NCBI RefSeq assembly: GCF_002105285.1
Contig: NZ_MUHR01000001.1
Span: 62,001-126,000 of the forward strand
DNA: 64,000 bases
Source of the DNA: Planktotalea arctica
Lineage (GTDB): Bacteria; Pseudomonadota; Alphaproteobacteria; Rhodobacterales; Rhodobacteraceae
Reading direction: 5' to 3'
In this document: piece after piece, positions 1 through 9,686 of the stretch
Layout of the letters: each line of letters opens with the position of its first letter
Numbering within the stretch: the first letter of the stretch is position 1
Notes under the pieces: model-generated
What the model saw: the letters and a program-made list of their open reading frames with translations, nothing else
Told to the model about the DNA's origin: nothing
Databases searched by the model: none
Position numbers and translations under genes: made by a program

Positions 1-821
1 TGCGCAATTGCGGCGGTGCCGTTGATCAGATGTTGCGCAGGGATCAGCACGCTGTCGCACCCGAACGTATATTCCACGTCAGAGCCGCCCACGATAAGGC
101 GCTGCGTCCCAGCAATGACCAAATCCGATTGCAGGCCAAAGTAGGGCGCGCGCAGGCGCACGGGGGCGTTGCTGCCAAAGGCAGGCGTGACTTTTTTGAA
201 CACGCCCAGAACGGGAACGATGTTCCCCGAGGCGCTTATCACCGTATCTCCGGGCTGCATCGCGCCGATCTTGCGATAGCCCTGAGACGTGAGAACAGGT
301 GTGTGATAATCCAGCGTTGGCGAGGGGCCGATCGAAAGCGGGCCTTTGTGAAAGCCGATATAGGACAGGTTTTGTGACACTGACGCATCGCGCATTTCCG
401 CGAGCGCGCCCAGAACTAGAGAGCCGGGCAAAGGAATGCAGCCTGCCAGTTCGCGTGTGAAAAGTGCATCGTCGCCCGGATGCTCTATCGAAAGAAGGCC
501 GTCACCGGTGTCGCAATCCCAGTTCAGGGTCAGCCGGAAACTGGCCGTGCGCGCCTGAAGCGTGTGCGAGATCAGAGCATGAAAGACGTCCTGCCCCGAT
601 GAAATCAGAACCGAAAACCCCTCGCCCGGTATGGACTGGATGCGTAGCAGGCACGGGTCTGGATGCAGGCTCACCACTTCCAAAAGCGTCGCGGCGCGGT
701 TGTCAGAGGGCAGGGGCGCTTCGATCACTAAAGCGCCTGCGCGGATCGGCGCCTCTGGGGTTACCGAGGCATGGGCCGCGGTGCGCGCGTCGCTGCCACC
801 GCTCCAGGCAAGCCAGCCCAT
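1..821 (-). CDS. Hint-domain protein, partial (3' end beyond window start)
   Basis: The minus-strand frame opens with ATG at 821 and stays open to the window edge, showing 273 residues; the C-terminus lies outside. Residues 1-165 match no domain I know. From about residue 170 the sequence resembles a Hint_2 module (TPVLTSQGYRKIG, then MQPGDTVISASG), the fold of intein and hedgehog autoprocessing proteins that is common in secreted rhodobacterial proteins. The position where autoprocessing Hint domains carry the nucleophilic Cys reads LDYHTP, so self-cleavage is doubtful. No signal peptide is visible. The start overlaps the stop of the upstream Hint gene by one base (TGATG), so the two are probably co-translated. 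Hint fold fairly sure; role unknown. Confidence 0.72.
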   Translation of the reverse strand, partial: MGWLAWSGGSDARTAAHASVTPEAPIRAGALVIEAPLPSDNRAATLLEVVSLHPDPCLLRIQSIPGEGFSVLISSGQDVFHALISHTLQARTASFRLTLNWDCDTGDGLLSIEHPGDDALFTRELAGCIPLPGSLVLGALAEMRDASVSQNLSYIGFHKGPLSIGPSPTLDYHTPVLTSQGYRKIGAMQPGDTVISASGNIVPVLGVFKKVTPAFGSNAPVRLRAPYFGLQSDLVIAGTQRLIVGGSDVEYTFGCDSVLIPAQHLINGTAAIA

Positions 822-2410
822 CAGGCGGCGCTTTCGAGTAATAGAGCGGCCTCGTGCTTGCGCAGAATACGGCGCGCGGACTGGCTGTAGCCCGCGCCTG
901 TATGTGGATCGAGCTCGGGGAAAAGCGCGCAAATTTCTGCAATCGCTTCTTCTTCGAACAGGTTGGTGATCTGGCCACCGGGCAGGAAACTTTCGCTCTC
1001 CAGCCCGTTGGAAATGACGATCTGATGTTGATCGAACAGCAGATGCACATAGCGCACATCGCCGCCTTCGCGCACGCGCACGCTGTCATCGTTGACCAAT
1101 TCCCTGGCGGCCACCAGCACTTCGGATTCGCCGAAAAGCAGTTCTGCCATTTCGTCCTGTAGCAAGATGCGGTGCAGCGGCGAGACTCGCAGAACGCCGT
1201 GCTCGCCAAATGTGTTTGCGGCAATTTCGATGGGGGCCATCTTGCCGCTTGCTGCGACTTCGCGTTGCCCGATCCAGCGCAGAGGCTGATATCCCTGATC
1301 ATGAGTGAGGATCATATCACCCGCCTCGAGCACTTCGACTGGCATTCTGCCTTGATCGGTTTCGATCAACGTGCCTGCGACAAAGCAGGGTACCATATCG
1401 AGCGTGACAAAGCCGGTGTCGGTATTGCCCGAAGCATTTTCGATTGCATAAGTGAAATTGACGGTTTCCGTATCGCCATCGCCGACCACATCAAAGGTGC
1501 CATCGGCGTTCAACTGGACGGTTTGCCCGGTACCAAGGGTGATGATGCTGCCGACCGTGACGGCCTGTCCGTTGATATGGGTGATGGTTATCGCACTGCC
1601 CGAGGCATTGGTGTCGTTGGCCTGAACGTCGATGGTTTTGGAGCCGTTGGGATCGACTGTAAAGCTGTCGTCATTGGCGATCAGCGATGTTTGCACCGAG
1701 TTTTCTGCGATCAGAAGGTTGGAATCGTATTGGGCGTCCGAAACATCGGCAATGCCGATGCGGATGGAATTGGTAACGCCGGGAATGACCGCCATTTTCA
1801 GCGACATGGTGACGGTAAAGCCATCCATCTCGGTGTTGTAGTCGTCGTTCGAATTATCAATGAACAGGTTGCTGTTGGCGTTGCCGTTGATGTTGCCGGG
1901 GTCGGCATCGCCGTTGCCGATAAGCATATCGACCTGAACACCATTGACCCAGACGCCGACGAAATCCTGATAGAGCGAATTGACGTATTCGGGATATTCC
2001 TCGGAGGAAAAAACGAATTGCATCGTCATTGTGTCGCCTGTGGGGATGAAATCCACGTCCAGCATTGCGGCATCATATGTGATGTTGTTGGTGCTGCCGC
2101 TGGCTGCGAGGTCGAAATCGTCTAACCCGTCATAGGCCGTGCCGAAATGGTTTGTCGACGTGCCAGTCGAGCGGTTGGGATCACCATTTGATTGCGTAAA
2201 ATCGCGCACATTGCCTGTGGATAGGATAACCCCGCGGTCCCCTGGCGTTGCGTCAGGCGAGCGTGAATCGCCGCGCCAATAATAGCCCGAAGCGTCGCTG
2301 TCACCCGTGTAGCTTGCGCTCTGGATGGCGACGCCATCACCAAAGATGCGCTGCGCCATGTTAAGCGCAGACTGGTTGGTATTGTAACCTAATTCACTAC
2401 CTGTCGCCAT
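821..2410 (-). CDS. Choice-of-anchor L and Hint domain protein
   Basis: A 529-residue acidic protein, probably exported without an N-terminal signal, as is usual for type I secreted proteins. Residues 1-245 resemble the choice-of-anchor L domain (Gly/Asn/Asp-rich, with FVFSSEEYPEYV near 133-143). Residues 245-340 look like a cadherin/Ig-like repeat (NDDSFTVDPNGSKTIDVQAN). A Hint_2 domain starts at Cys342 (CFVAGTLIETDQGRMPVEVL) and runs to about 490, with SPLHRILLQ as the histidine motif. Cys342 is the expected nucleophile. It is the first gene of a two-gene unit with the downstream Hint protein. A surface or extracellular role is inferred; the substrate is unknown. Confidence 0.78.
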   Translation of the reverse strand: MATGSELGYNTNQSALNMAQRIFGDGVAIQSASYTGDSDASGYYWRGDSRSPDATPGDRGVILSTGNVRDFTQSNGDPNRSTGTSTNHFGTAYDGLDDFDLAASGSTNNITYDAAMLDVDFIPTGDTMTMQFVFSSEEYPEYVNSLYQDFVGVWVNGVQVDMLIGNGDADPGNINGNANSNLFIDNSNDDYNTEMDGFTVTMSLKMAVIPGVTNSIRIGIADVSDAQYDSNLLIAENSVQTSLIANDDSFTVDPNGSKTIDVQANDTNASGSAITITHINGQAVTVGSIITLGTGQTVQLNADGTFDVVGDGDTETVNFTYAIENASGNTDTGFVTLDMVPCFVAGTLIETDQGRMPVEVLEAGDMILTHDQGYQPLRWIGQREVAASGKMAPIEIAANTFGEHGVLRVSPLHRILLQDEMAELLFGESEVLVAARELVNDDSVRVREGGDVRYVHLLFDQHQIVISNGLESESFLPGGQITNLFEEEAIAEICALFPELDPHTGAGYSQSARRILRKHEAALLLESAA

Positions 2411-2495
2411 GCCTCAATACCTTCGTATTGAGACAGTTCAAACTGCCCTACGCCCGCATTGTCGCGGATCTTTTTCTGTTTGGCCACGTTGGGCC

Positions 2496-2525
2496 TATAC
2501 TGCCGTTTGCCCTGCCTCGGGTCAA
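2496..2525 (-). promoter_or_regulatory. Possible promoter of the Hint gene pair
   Basis: On the minus strand TTGACC (2525-2520) is followed after 18 bases by AGTATA (2501-2496), a fair sigma-70-like arrangement about 85 bases upstream of the Hint gene start. The rest of the 290-base divergent gap to dapE shows only a TTGACA at 2530-2535 on the plus strand, without a good -10. Confidence 0.3.
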
Positions 2526-2702
2526 TTTATTGACAAGTCTCTAACACGTGGCTGTGGGTTTCGGAAACTGTTTTGAGTGAGTGGAAGGCATTGCACGTGC
2601 TGCTGCGTCCCTTTTTGGCCACAACCTCATGGGTTTGTTTGCATCAATGCGCGCACGGCAGTAGCTATGCAGGCAGGTATGCTCGCCCCAAAGGAAATGC
2701 TC

Positions 2703-3848
2703 ATGACGCCCATCGATCCTGTTCAATTGACCGCCGAATTGATCCAATGCCCTTCTGTCACGCCTATCGAGGGGGGCGCTTTGGTCTTGCTCGAGAACGC
2801 ACTGAACGCGGCTGGCTTTGAATGCACCCGCGTCGATCAGGGTGGCGTTTGCAATTTGTTTGCGCGCTTTGGCGACAAGGGCGCGGCCAAGACTTTTGGC
2901 TTCAACGGTCATACCGATGTCGTTCCAATCGGAGATGAGGCCGCGTGGACCCACGGTCCGTTCAGCGCAAAGGTTGTTGATGGTATCATGTACGGGCGCG
3001 GCACGACGGATATGAAATCAGGCGTTGCCGCTTTTGCCGCTGCTGCAATGGATTTCGTTGCTGCGACACCCCCAGATGGCGCGGTGATCCTTGCGGTCAC
3101 GGGCGATGAAGAAGGCGATGCGATTGATGGGACCACTGCTTTACTCGAATACATGGCCCGCGAGGGCGAAAAAATGGATGTGTGCCTCGTGGGCGAGCCG
3201 ACATGCCCGAACATGATGGGCGAGATGATGAAGATCGGGCGACGCGGCTCGATGACTGCTTGGATCGAAGTGACGGGAAAGCAGGGCCATAGCGCCTATC
3301 CCCACCGTGCGAAAAACCCGCTGCCCGCGTTGGTGCGCCTGATGGATCGGTTGGCGTCCCATGAGCTTGACCAAGGCACGAATCATTTCGATGCCTCCAC
3401 CTTGGCGGTGGTGACGATCGACACGGGCAATCCTGCGACCAACGTGATCCCCGCAAGCTGCCGTGCTGCGGTGAACATCCGTTTCAACGATTTACATAGC
3501 GGCGCGAGCCTTAGCGATTGGCTGCGCGCAGAGGCGGATAAAGTGGCTGATGAATTCGGCACGCCTATAGAGATGAAGATCAAGATTTCGGGCGAAAGTT
3601 TCCTGACGCCCCCCGGTGCATTGTCCGATCTGATCGCCAAATCGGTAGAAGCAGAGACAGGGATCAAGCCTGAGTTGTCCACATCCGGCGGCACGTCTGA
3701 TGCGCGGTTTGTGAAAGATCACTGTCCCGTGGTCGAATTCGGCCTTGTTGGGAAAACCATGCACCAAGTGGATGAAAACGTACCTGTTGAGCAGATAAAC
3801 CAGCTCAAAAGCATCTATGGCCGCATTCTGAAAGATTACTTTGCATGA
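2703..3848 (+). CDS. dapE: Succinyl-diaminopimelate desuccinylase DapE
   Basis: Hydrolyses N-succinyl-LL-2,6-diaminopimelate in the lysine/meso-DAP pathway that feeds peptidoglycan; cytosolic dinuclear zinc M20 peptidase-fold enzyme. At 381 residues it has normal family length. Metal and catalytic motifs are present: GHTDVVP (His70, Asp72), [10 protein letters not shown] (Asp103), [11 protein letters not shown] (Glu136/137) and MHQVDE near the C-terminus. The frame stays open further upstream, but the ATG at 2703 is preferred because AAGGAA lies 6 bases before it; an ATG at 2697 is too close to that site. The stop overlaps the start of the GNAT gene (ATGA). Confidence 0.95.
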   Translation: MTPIDPVQLTAELIQCPSVTPIEGGALVLLENALNAAGFECTRVDQGGVCNLFARFGDKGAAKTFGFNGHTDVVPIGDEAAWTHGPFSAKVVDGIMYGRGTTDMKSGVAAFAAAAMDFVAATPPDGAVILAVTGDEEGDAIDGTTALLEYMAREGEKMDVCLVGEPTCPNMMGEMMKIGRRGSMTAWIEVTGKQGHSAYPHRAKNPLPALVRLMDRLASHELDQGTNHFDASTLAVVTIDTGNPATNVIPASCRAAVNIRFNDLHSGASLSDWLRAEADKVADEFGTPIEMKIKISGESFLTPPGALSDLIAKSVEAETGIKPELSTSGGTSDARFVKDHCPVVEFGLVGKTMHQVDENVPVEQINQLKSIYGRILKDYFA

Positions 3849-4258
3849 GTGCGTCGCACACGGTTGATATAGCGCTGTGCCAATCTTTGCGCCGCACCGT
3901 TTTCACGCTGGAGCAGGGCGTAAGTGTCGCAGAGGAGGTCGATGGGCGAGACCCTGAAGCGGTGCATTTTCTGGCCACGTTGAATGGCAAACCTGTCGGA
4001 ACCGCGCGCATTTTGATCAAGGGCGATACTGCCAAAATCGGCCGCGTGTGCGTTCTGAAAGAGGCGCGCGGCACGCACCAAGGCCAAGCGCTTATGGCGG
4101 CTTGCATAGATTGGGCGCGCGAGGCTGGATTAAAACGTGCGCTGCTCGGGGCGCAGCTAACTGCGCTCGGATTTTACGAGGCTTTGGGGTTTGTTGCTTT
4201 TGGCCCTGTGTTCGATGATGCGGGCATAGATCACCGCGATATGGAGCTGATGCTGTGA
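3845..4258 (+). CDS. GNAT family N-acetyltransferase
   Basis: A 137-residue single-domain GNAT protein. The core strand-turn [19 protein letters not shown] (about residues 67-85) corresponds to motif A, which binds acetyl-CoA pyrophosphate, and [16 protein letters not shown] (about 108-123) is the usual C-terminal beta bulge. The target amine is not predictable. It overlaps dapE by 4 bases and the next gene by 4 bases, so the three genes are a translationally coupled unit. Confidence 0.85.
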   Translation: MSASHTVDIALCQSLRRTVFTLEQGVSVAEEVDGRDPEAVHFLATLNGKPVGTARILIKGDTAKIGRVCVLKEARGTHQGQALMAACIDWAREAGLKRALLGAQLTALGFYEALGFVAFGPVFDDAGIDHRDMELML

Positions 4259-4854
4259 AGGCCAAGCTGGTTATCATGGTTAAAGAGCCCCATCCGGGGC
4301 GCGTTAAAACCCGCCTTGGCCGCGACATTGGCCTGACCAATTCCGCATGGTGGTTTCGCCACCAAACCCGAGCGCTCTTGCGCCGTATTGAGGACCCGCG
4401 CTGGGACACGTTGCTGGCGGTTTCCCCTGATGTCGAGGGGATGAAGAGCCGCATTTGGCCTGCGCATCTTCCACGCGTGGCGCAGGGACGGGGCAACCTC
4501 GGGGATCGCATGGCGCGTCTTATGCGCGGTCTGCCAAGTGGCCCCGTTTGCATCATTGGCGGCGATATCCCCAGCATCATTCGTCCGCGCATCGCCGAGG
4601 CCTTCAAAGCGCTGGGCGCGCGCGAGGCGGTCTTTGGACCCGCGCCTGACGGTGGTTATTGGTTAATAGGGATGAAGCGGGCAAAGCCCCCTGCGGCCAA
4701 CATCCTGCAAAACGTGCGTTGGTCCAGCGAGCATGCCCTAGCGGATAGCGCGCGTAGCCTTGGAGATGCGTCCATCGTGCGCGTCGCGACCTTGCAAGAC
4801 GTGGATACGCTGGATGATCTTTTGGGCATGCAGTACCCGTGCAAATATCCTTGA
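4255..4854 (+). CDS. DUF2064/TIGR04282 family glycosyltransferase-like protein
   Basis: A 199-residue nucleotide-diphospho-sugar transferase-like protein (DUF2064, a GT-A-type fold seen in some arsenosugar clusters). Family motifs are PHPGRVKTRLGRDIG near the N-terminus, GGDIPSI in the middle (DxD-like) and FGPAPDGGYWLIGM. It starts with GTG at 4255, overlapping the GNAT stop (GTGA). No arsenic genes are nearby, so substrate and pathway are open. It ends the dapE unit. Confidence 0.82.
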   Translation: MKAKLVIMVKEPHPGRVKTRLGRDIGLTNSAWWFRHQTRALLRRIEDPRWDTLLAVSPDVEGMKSRIWPAHLPRVAQGRGNLGDRMARLMRGLPSGPVCIIGGDIPSIIRPRIAEAFKALGAREAVFGPAPDGGYWLIGMKRAKPPAANILQNVRWSSEHALADSARSLGDASIVRVATLQDVDTLDDLLGMQYPCKYP

Positions 4855-4926
4855 TCATTCCTGTTTCTTTCTAACGGGATCATCGTTAATGCACTTAATA
4901 GATGTAATTTAAGAGTGGAGTCTCCC

Positions 4927-5991
4927 ATGTCGTTGGAGCAAACAAATCAATTCCGTCAATTTGAATTTAGCGGAAATGCAAAAGAGTGGTTCGGTATCTG
5001 GATCGTCAATTTGCTATTGTCGATTGTCACAGTCGGGGTTTATTCCGCTTGGGCCAAGGTGCGCACAAAGAAATATTTCTATAATAACACCAGCGTCGAG
5101 GGTCGCAATTTCGACTATCACGCGACTGGGGGTCAAATTCTCAAAGGACGTTTGATCGTGATTGCCGCGCTTGTGGTGTTCCAGATTACCATAACGGTTC
5201 TGCCGATTGCCGGCCTGATTTTGGTACTCGCGCTTTTGGTTGGCTATCCATGGCTTTTGACCCGCGCGATGATGTTTAATGCGCGTCAATCCAGCTTTTC
5301 CAACGTGCGCTTTAATTTCGTTGGCACATACGGGCGCGCGGCGATGGTCTATCTGGTCTATCCGATCCTGTGTTTGCTGACGCTTTATACAACCGCGCCT
5401 ATCCTTGATCGCACGATTAAGCGTTTTTCGATCAACAATCACAAACTTGGCCTTGCGGGCTTTGACATGGATGCGCCAATCAGTGCGTTCTACAAAGCTG
5501 CCGGGCTTGCGCTGCTTTGGATTGTTGTCGTTTTTGTTGCGGCGATATTCTTCTTTGGTTTCAGCTTTGGCGCATTGGCAAATATGGATGCGCTGGTCGA
5601 GGATGACCCAAGCGTGTTCATCGCGATGATGGCGGCCTTCTACGCGGTGTTCTTCGCAGGCATCATTCCTGCGGGCTTTATTTATCAAGCCTTGACGCGT
5701 AATGCGATTTACAATGGCACAACGGTTGAGGGCGGACATAAACTGCGTTCGAACATTGGCGCGGGCAAGTTGCTCTGGATTGCATTGTCCAACATGGTCG
5801 TTGTGGTTTGCACGCTTGGCTTGATGCTGCCATGGGCGCAGGTGCGTATGACGCAGTATCTTGCCGATCACACGGGCGTTGAACTTGGCGGTTCGCTTGA
5901 TGATTTCATCGGTACGCAGCACGAGGCGACCACAGCGCTGGGCGATGCCTATTCCGACATCGAGGGCATCGACGTCGGTCTGCCGATCTAA
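4927..5991 (+). CDS. DUF898 (YjgN-like) integral membrane protein
   Basis: A 354-residue polytopic membrane protein made of repeated DUF898 modules, each an N-terminal FxFxGNAKEWFGIW-type motif followed by hydrophobic helices. The second copy is visible around YNGTTVEGGHKLRSNIGAGKL, which echoes YNNTSVEGRNFDYHATGGQ in the first. ATG at 4927 is chosen because GTGGAG lies 6 bases upstream; an in-frame GTG at 4915 is also possible. It lies 12 bases before an M48 protease gene, a pairing that suggests a shared envelope function. Molecular role unknown. Confidence 0.85.
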   Translation: MSLEQTNQFRQFEFSGNAKEWFGIWIVNLLLSIVTVGVYSAWAKVRTKKYFYNNTSVEGRNFDYHATGGQILKGRLIVIAALVVFQITITVLPIAGLILVLALLVGYPWLLTRAMMFNARQSSFSNVRFNFVGTYGRAAMVYLVYPILCLLTLYTTAPILDRTIKRFSINNHKLGLAGFDMDAPISAFYKAAGLALLWIVVVFVAAIFFFGFSFGALANMDALVEDDPSVFIAMMAAFYAVFFAGIIPAGFIYQALTRNAIYNGTTVEGGHKLRSNIGAGKLLWIALSNMVVVVCTLGLMLPWAQVRMTQYLADHTGVELGGSLDDFIGTQHEATTALGDAYSDIEGIDVGLPI

Positions 5992-6003
5992 GGGGCTGGT
6001 GCG

Positions 6004-7056
6004 ATGATGCAGCAAGTCACGCTAAACGGGCATGCCTACATTCGCGGATCATCGCGCCGCATTCCGGCCCGTTTGGAAATTGCCAAACACGGCGGTGAAA
6101 CGTGGCTGCGCGTTTTGCCTGAAACAGAGGCCGAATTGTCGTGCGCGCGCTTGTTGGATATCGCCATTGATCCTGCGCTGGGCCGCGCGGCGCGCAAGCT
6201 GACCTTTCAGGATGGCACTGTATTCGAAACCACAGATCATGCGGGGTTCGCTTTTCTGGACAGTCATACTCACGGTGCGCGCTTGCACCGTTTGGAACGC
6301 TTTGGTCCGCATCTGATCGGGTTTACTTTGGCCTGCCTCGCTGGTGCATTTCTGCTTTGGCGCTACGGTTTGGACATTCTAGCGGCGCTTGCGGTTGCGA
6401 TGACGCCTGCTGTGCTTGTTGAGCAAATTGACCGCGGGACGATGCAAACGATTGACTATGTGATGGCCGAGCCCAGCCAGCTTAGCCATGAAGAGCGCGA
6501 CAGAGCGCTTGGGATTTACCAAGCCGTCATCGCAGAATTGCCGGAGGCAGAGCGCAGCGCACGCGACTTCCAGCTATTGTTCCGCCACATGCCTGAGGTT
6601 GGACCCAATGCCTTTGCGCTGCCCGGCGGCACGATGGTGATGACAGATGCTCTGCTGCGCGAGTTCCCCTCCGAAGATGTGATTGCCGCCATTCTAGGTC
6701 ACGAAATCGCGCATGTGGTGGAAGAACACGGTTTGCGTCGGCTATACCGCTCGCTTGGTGCATACGTCTTGATCGCTTTGCTGGCGGGCGACACCGGACC
6801 GATGCTTGAGGATGTTTTGCTGGAGGGCAACGCGCTGCTGTCGCTGTCCTATTCGCGCACGCAAGAGACGGCTGCGGATGAATTTGGCTTGGCCCTATCG
6901 CATCAAGCAGGTTTCGATCCTGTGGGGCTCAAGGTGTTCTTTAAGGCCTTGGAGAGCGAGATGGGCAGTGGTTCCGAATGGAGGTCGAGCCACCCGAGCC
7001 ATAGTGCGCGTATCGAAGCGATTGATGCGTTTATTGAAACGCTGCCAGCGCGTTAG
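6004..7056 (+). CDS. M48 family zinc metalloprotease
   Basis: A 350-residue membrane-anchored metallopeptidase. Residues 1-100 form a soluble region, two hydrophobic segments lie around 105-138, and the M48 domain follows with HEIAHVVEEHG (zinc ligands His233 and His237, catalytic Glu234) and the downstream third ligand in RTQETAADEFGLAL (about Glu288). GGTMVMTDALL precedes the active site as in BepA/HtpX-type enzymes. An alternative ATG is three bases downstream. It is co-oriented with the DUF898 gene, probably for envelope protein quality control; that role is inferred. Confidence 0.88.
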   Translation: MMQQVTLNGHAYIRGSSRRIPARLEIAKHGGETWLRVLPETEAELSCARLLDIAIDPALGRAARKLTFQDGTVFETTDHAGFAFLDSHTHGARLHRLERFGPHLIGFTLACLAGAFLLWRYGLDILAALAVAMTPAVLVEQIDRGTMQTIDYVMAEPSQLSHEERDRALGIYQAVIAELPEAERSARDFQLLFRHMPEVGPNAFALPGGTMVMTDALLREFPSEDVIAAILGHEIAHVVEEHGLRRLYRSLGAYVLIALLAGDTGPMLEDVLLEGNALLSLSYSRTQETAADEFGLALSHQAGFDPVGLKVFFKALESEMGSGSEWRSSHPSHSARIEAIDAFIETLPAR

Positions 7057-7164
7057 GGTGTTTTATCTGCGCTTATTCCTTCGATATAGCAGTGGCCATC
7101 GAGCAGCGTTTGCAATGCGCGTTGGCACTGTGACTTGCGCGCGCGGCGTGCTACATCGCGCATT

Positions 7165-9423
7165 ATGAGCAAGATACCCACAAAAGCCGCGATCCTTGAA
7201 TGGATTTCTGACAATCCAACCCAGAGCGCCAAGCGCGATATTGCCAAGGCCTTCGGGATAAAAGGCGCGGCGCGTATTGATTTGAAGCGCATCATGAAAG
7301 AGCTGGAGGCCGAAGGTCATCTGGTGAAGCGCAAGAAAACGTTTCGCGACCCAGACAACCTGCCGCCTGTTTCTGTTTTGCAGATTATCGGGCCGGACAG
7401 TGACGGCGATCTTGCCGCGCGCGCACTTGAGTGGGAAGGGACCGGTGAGCAGCCTCAAATCCTGATGATCCCCAAAGCGAATGATCCTGCGCTGGGCGCG
7501 GGTGATCGCGTTTTGGCGCGTGTGACCAAGCTGAAGGGCGCAGGCAACCTCTATGAAGCGCGTCTGATACGCCACATTGGCGCGAACCCTGAACGCATTC
7601 TAGGCGTGTTCCGGACTAGCCACGAGGGTGGGCGCATCTTGCCTATCGACAAAGGCTCGAGCAGCGAATGGGACGTGCCTGCGGGCGCGACGAACGGCGC
7701 AAAAGATGGCGAGTTGGTCGAAGCAGAGCAAGCCGGCCCCAAGTCGCGCATGGGCCTACAGCGTGCGCGCATTGTAACGCGCCTTGGCGATCCGACCGCG
7801 CCCAAAGCAGTATCGCTGATCGCGATCCACCAGCACGGCATTCCCGACCATTTCCCTGACGAAGTGATTGCGGAGGCGGATGCTAAAGAACCCGCTGGTC
7901 TAGAAGGACGCACCGATCTGCGCGATGTGCCGCTGGTCACGATCGACCCTGCCGATGCGCGCGATCACGATGATGCCTGCTATGCAGAGGCGGACACGGA
8001 CCCCGCCAACAAGGGCGGTCACATCCTTTGGGTCGCAATTGCTGATGTGGCGCATTACGTGACGCCCGGCTCCGAACTTGACCGCGAGGCGCGCAATCGT
8101 GGCAATTCCAGCTACTTCCCCGACCGGGTTGTGCCGATGCTGCCGGATCGTTTGTCGGGTGATCTTTGCTCGCTGCACGAGGGTGTTTCGCGCGCTTGTA
8201 TTGCTGTGCGGATCGTTATTGATGGCGAAGGACAAAAGCTCAGCCACGCATTCATGCGCGGTTTGATGAAATCCCCCGCTTCGCTGAATTACACCGAAGT
8301 GCAGCAGGCGATGGATGGAAATCCGAATGAAAAGACCGCGCAGCTGGTGAATTCGGTTCTGCGTCCGCTTTATGGCGCCTATGCTGCTCTTAAAAACGCG
8401 CGCGCGGTGCGTCAGCCGTTGGAGTTGGACCTGCCAGAGCGCAAGATCATTCTGGATGACGAGGGCAAAGTCACCTCCGTTGCCTTTAGCGAGCGTTTCG
8501 ATGCGCATCGTTTGATCGAAGAATTCATGGTTCTCGCCAATGTCTGCGCCGCTGAAACGCTGATTGAGAAGAAACAGCCGCTCTTGTTCCGCGTGCACGA
8601 AGAACCCTCGCAAGACAAACTTAACGCATTGCGCGAAACGGCGCAGGCGGCAGGGCTGACGCTGCCTAAAGGGCAGGTTTTGCAGACGCGGCATCTCAAT
8701 AGCCTGCTCAAGCAGGCGGCGGATACGGACGAGTCCGAACTCATCAATATTTCTACTTTGCGATCCATGACGCAGGCCTATTACGCGCCGGAGAACTTCG
8801 GCCACTTTGGCCTCGCGCTGCGCAACTATGGCCACTTTACATCGCCTATTCGCCGCTACGCCGATCTGATCGTGCACCGCGCCTTGGTGACGGCGCATGG
8901 CTGGGGCAAGGATGGTCTGACGCAAGTGGACGCGGACGGGCTGAAAGAAACGGGCGAGCATATTTCCCAGACCGAGCGCCGCTCTATGGTCGCTGAGCGT
9001 GATACGACGGACCGCTATCTTGCGGCCTTTCTCAGTGAATATGTGGGTGAGGAATTGGGCGGGCGCATCAGCGGTGTCGTCAAATTCGGGCTGTTCGTGA
9101 AGCTGGATGCAACGGGGGCAGACGGGCTGATCCCTGTGCGCACCTTGGGGCGCGAGTTCTTTGATTTCGATGCGGATGCTTCGACCCTGACGGGGGTGGA
9201 GACGGGTATCACACTTGGCCTTGGGCAGCGTGTAACGGTCAAACTTGCCTCTGCCACGCCGCAAACGGGTGGGGTAGAATTAGAACTGCTGACGGTTGAG
9301 GGCAACGCAATGCCCAAGGGCGGAGGTGGTCATCGGGGCCGCGGCAAACCCACGCGGCGCAAGGAAGTTAGCTCCAAGCGCAAGGCGGATAAGGTGAAGC
9401 GCAAAGTGCAACGCACGCGTTAG
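7165..9423 (+). CDS. rnr: Ribonuclease R
   Basis: A 752-residue processive 3'-5' exoribonuclease of the RNB/RNase II superfamily that degrades structured RNA. Architecture: N-terminal winged-helix (ILEWISDNPTQSAKRDIAKA), cold-shock-like OB region, RNB catalytic core with the Asp cluster in TIDPADARDHDDAC, then an S1 domain (GRISGVVKFGLFVKLD) and a Lys/Arg-rich tail after about residue 715. The ATG at 7165 gives the normal N-terminus; a TTG ten codons earlier is less likely. The downstream 263 bases to the transglycosylase hold no gene I can support. Confidence 0.96.
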   Translation: MSKIPTKAAILEWISDNPTQSAKRDIAKAFGIKGAARIDLKRIMKELEAEGHLVKRKKTFRDPDNLPPVSVLQIIGPDSDGDLAARALEWEGTGEQPQILMIPKANDPALGAGDRVLARVTKLKGAGNLYEARLIRHIGANPERILGVFRTSHEGGRILPIDKGSSSEWDVPAGATNGAKDGELVEAEQAGPKSRMGLQRARIVTRLGDPTAPKAVSLIAIHQHGIPDHFPDEVIAEADAKEPAGLEGRTDLRDVPLVTIDPADARDHDDACYAEADTDPANKGGHILWVAIADVAHYVTPGSELDREARNRGNSSYFPDRVVPMLPDRLSGDLCSLHEGVSRACIAVRIVIDGEGQKLSHAFMRGLMKSPASLNYTEVQQAMDGNPNEKTAQLVNSVLRPLYGAYAALKNARAVRQPLELDLPERKIILDDEGKVTSVAFSERFDAHRLIEEFMVLANVCAAETLIEKKQPLLFRVHEEPSQDKLNALRETAQAAGLTLPKGQVLQTRHLNSLLKQAADTDESELINISTLRSMTQAYYAPENFGHFGLALRNYGHFTSPIRRYADLIVHRALVTAHGWGKDGLTQVDADGLKETGEHISQTERRSMVAERDTTDRYLAAFLSEYVGEELGGRISGVVKFGLFVKLDATGADGLIPVRTLGREFFDFDADASTLTGVETGITLGLGQRVTVKLASATPQTGGVELELLTVEGNAMPKGGGGHRGRGKPTRRKEVSSKRKADKVKRKVQRTR

Positions 9424-9686
9424 TGCTTTTGGTAAACTTATGTGCGCATGCGCTCTACATAAGGGGGGCAACCCGTCCCGCCCTTGAGCGTTCATATTGC
9501 GCAAGGATGATCGCGCCTTCCGATTGAATCGCATGCGCGCTCTTGAAGTGGGCACGAATAGCTTTCGCCCCAGGTGCGCACTGATGCGTTGGGATCGGCG
9601 AATACTTGCACTTAGGGTGGTTGATTTCTTTCGCATTGGAAACAATCACGCTACCGTCTGTGTAATTGGCTCTGAAAGGCGAACAC

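Noticed and set aside
1172-2125. Long plus-strand open frame (317 codons) opposite the Hint gene
   Set aside because: It is antisense to a well-supported domain protein and its product has no recognisable pattern; GC-rich codon bias creates such frames.
4887-4900. TTAA-N5-TTAA as a CtrA binding site before the DUF898 gene
   Set aside because: The CtrA consensus needs a 7-base spacer (TTAA-N7-TTAA); this has 5.
7900-9264. 454-codon minus-strand frame opposite rnr
   Set aside because: rnr is certain on the other strand; the antisense product is Arg/His/Gln-rich shadow sequence.
9455-9686. Short minus-strand frame in the gap between rnr and the transglycosylase
   Set aside because: It continues antisense into the transglycosylase signal region, has no ribosome site and no recognisable product.
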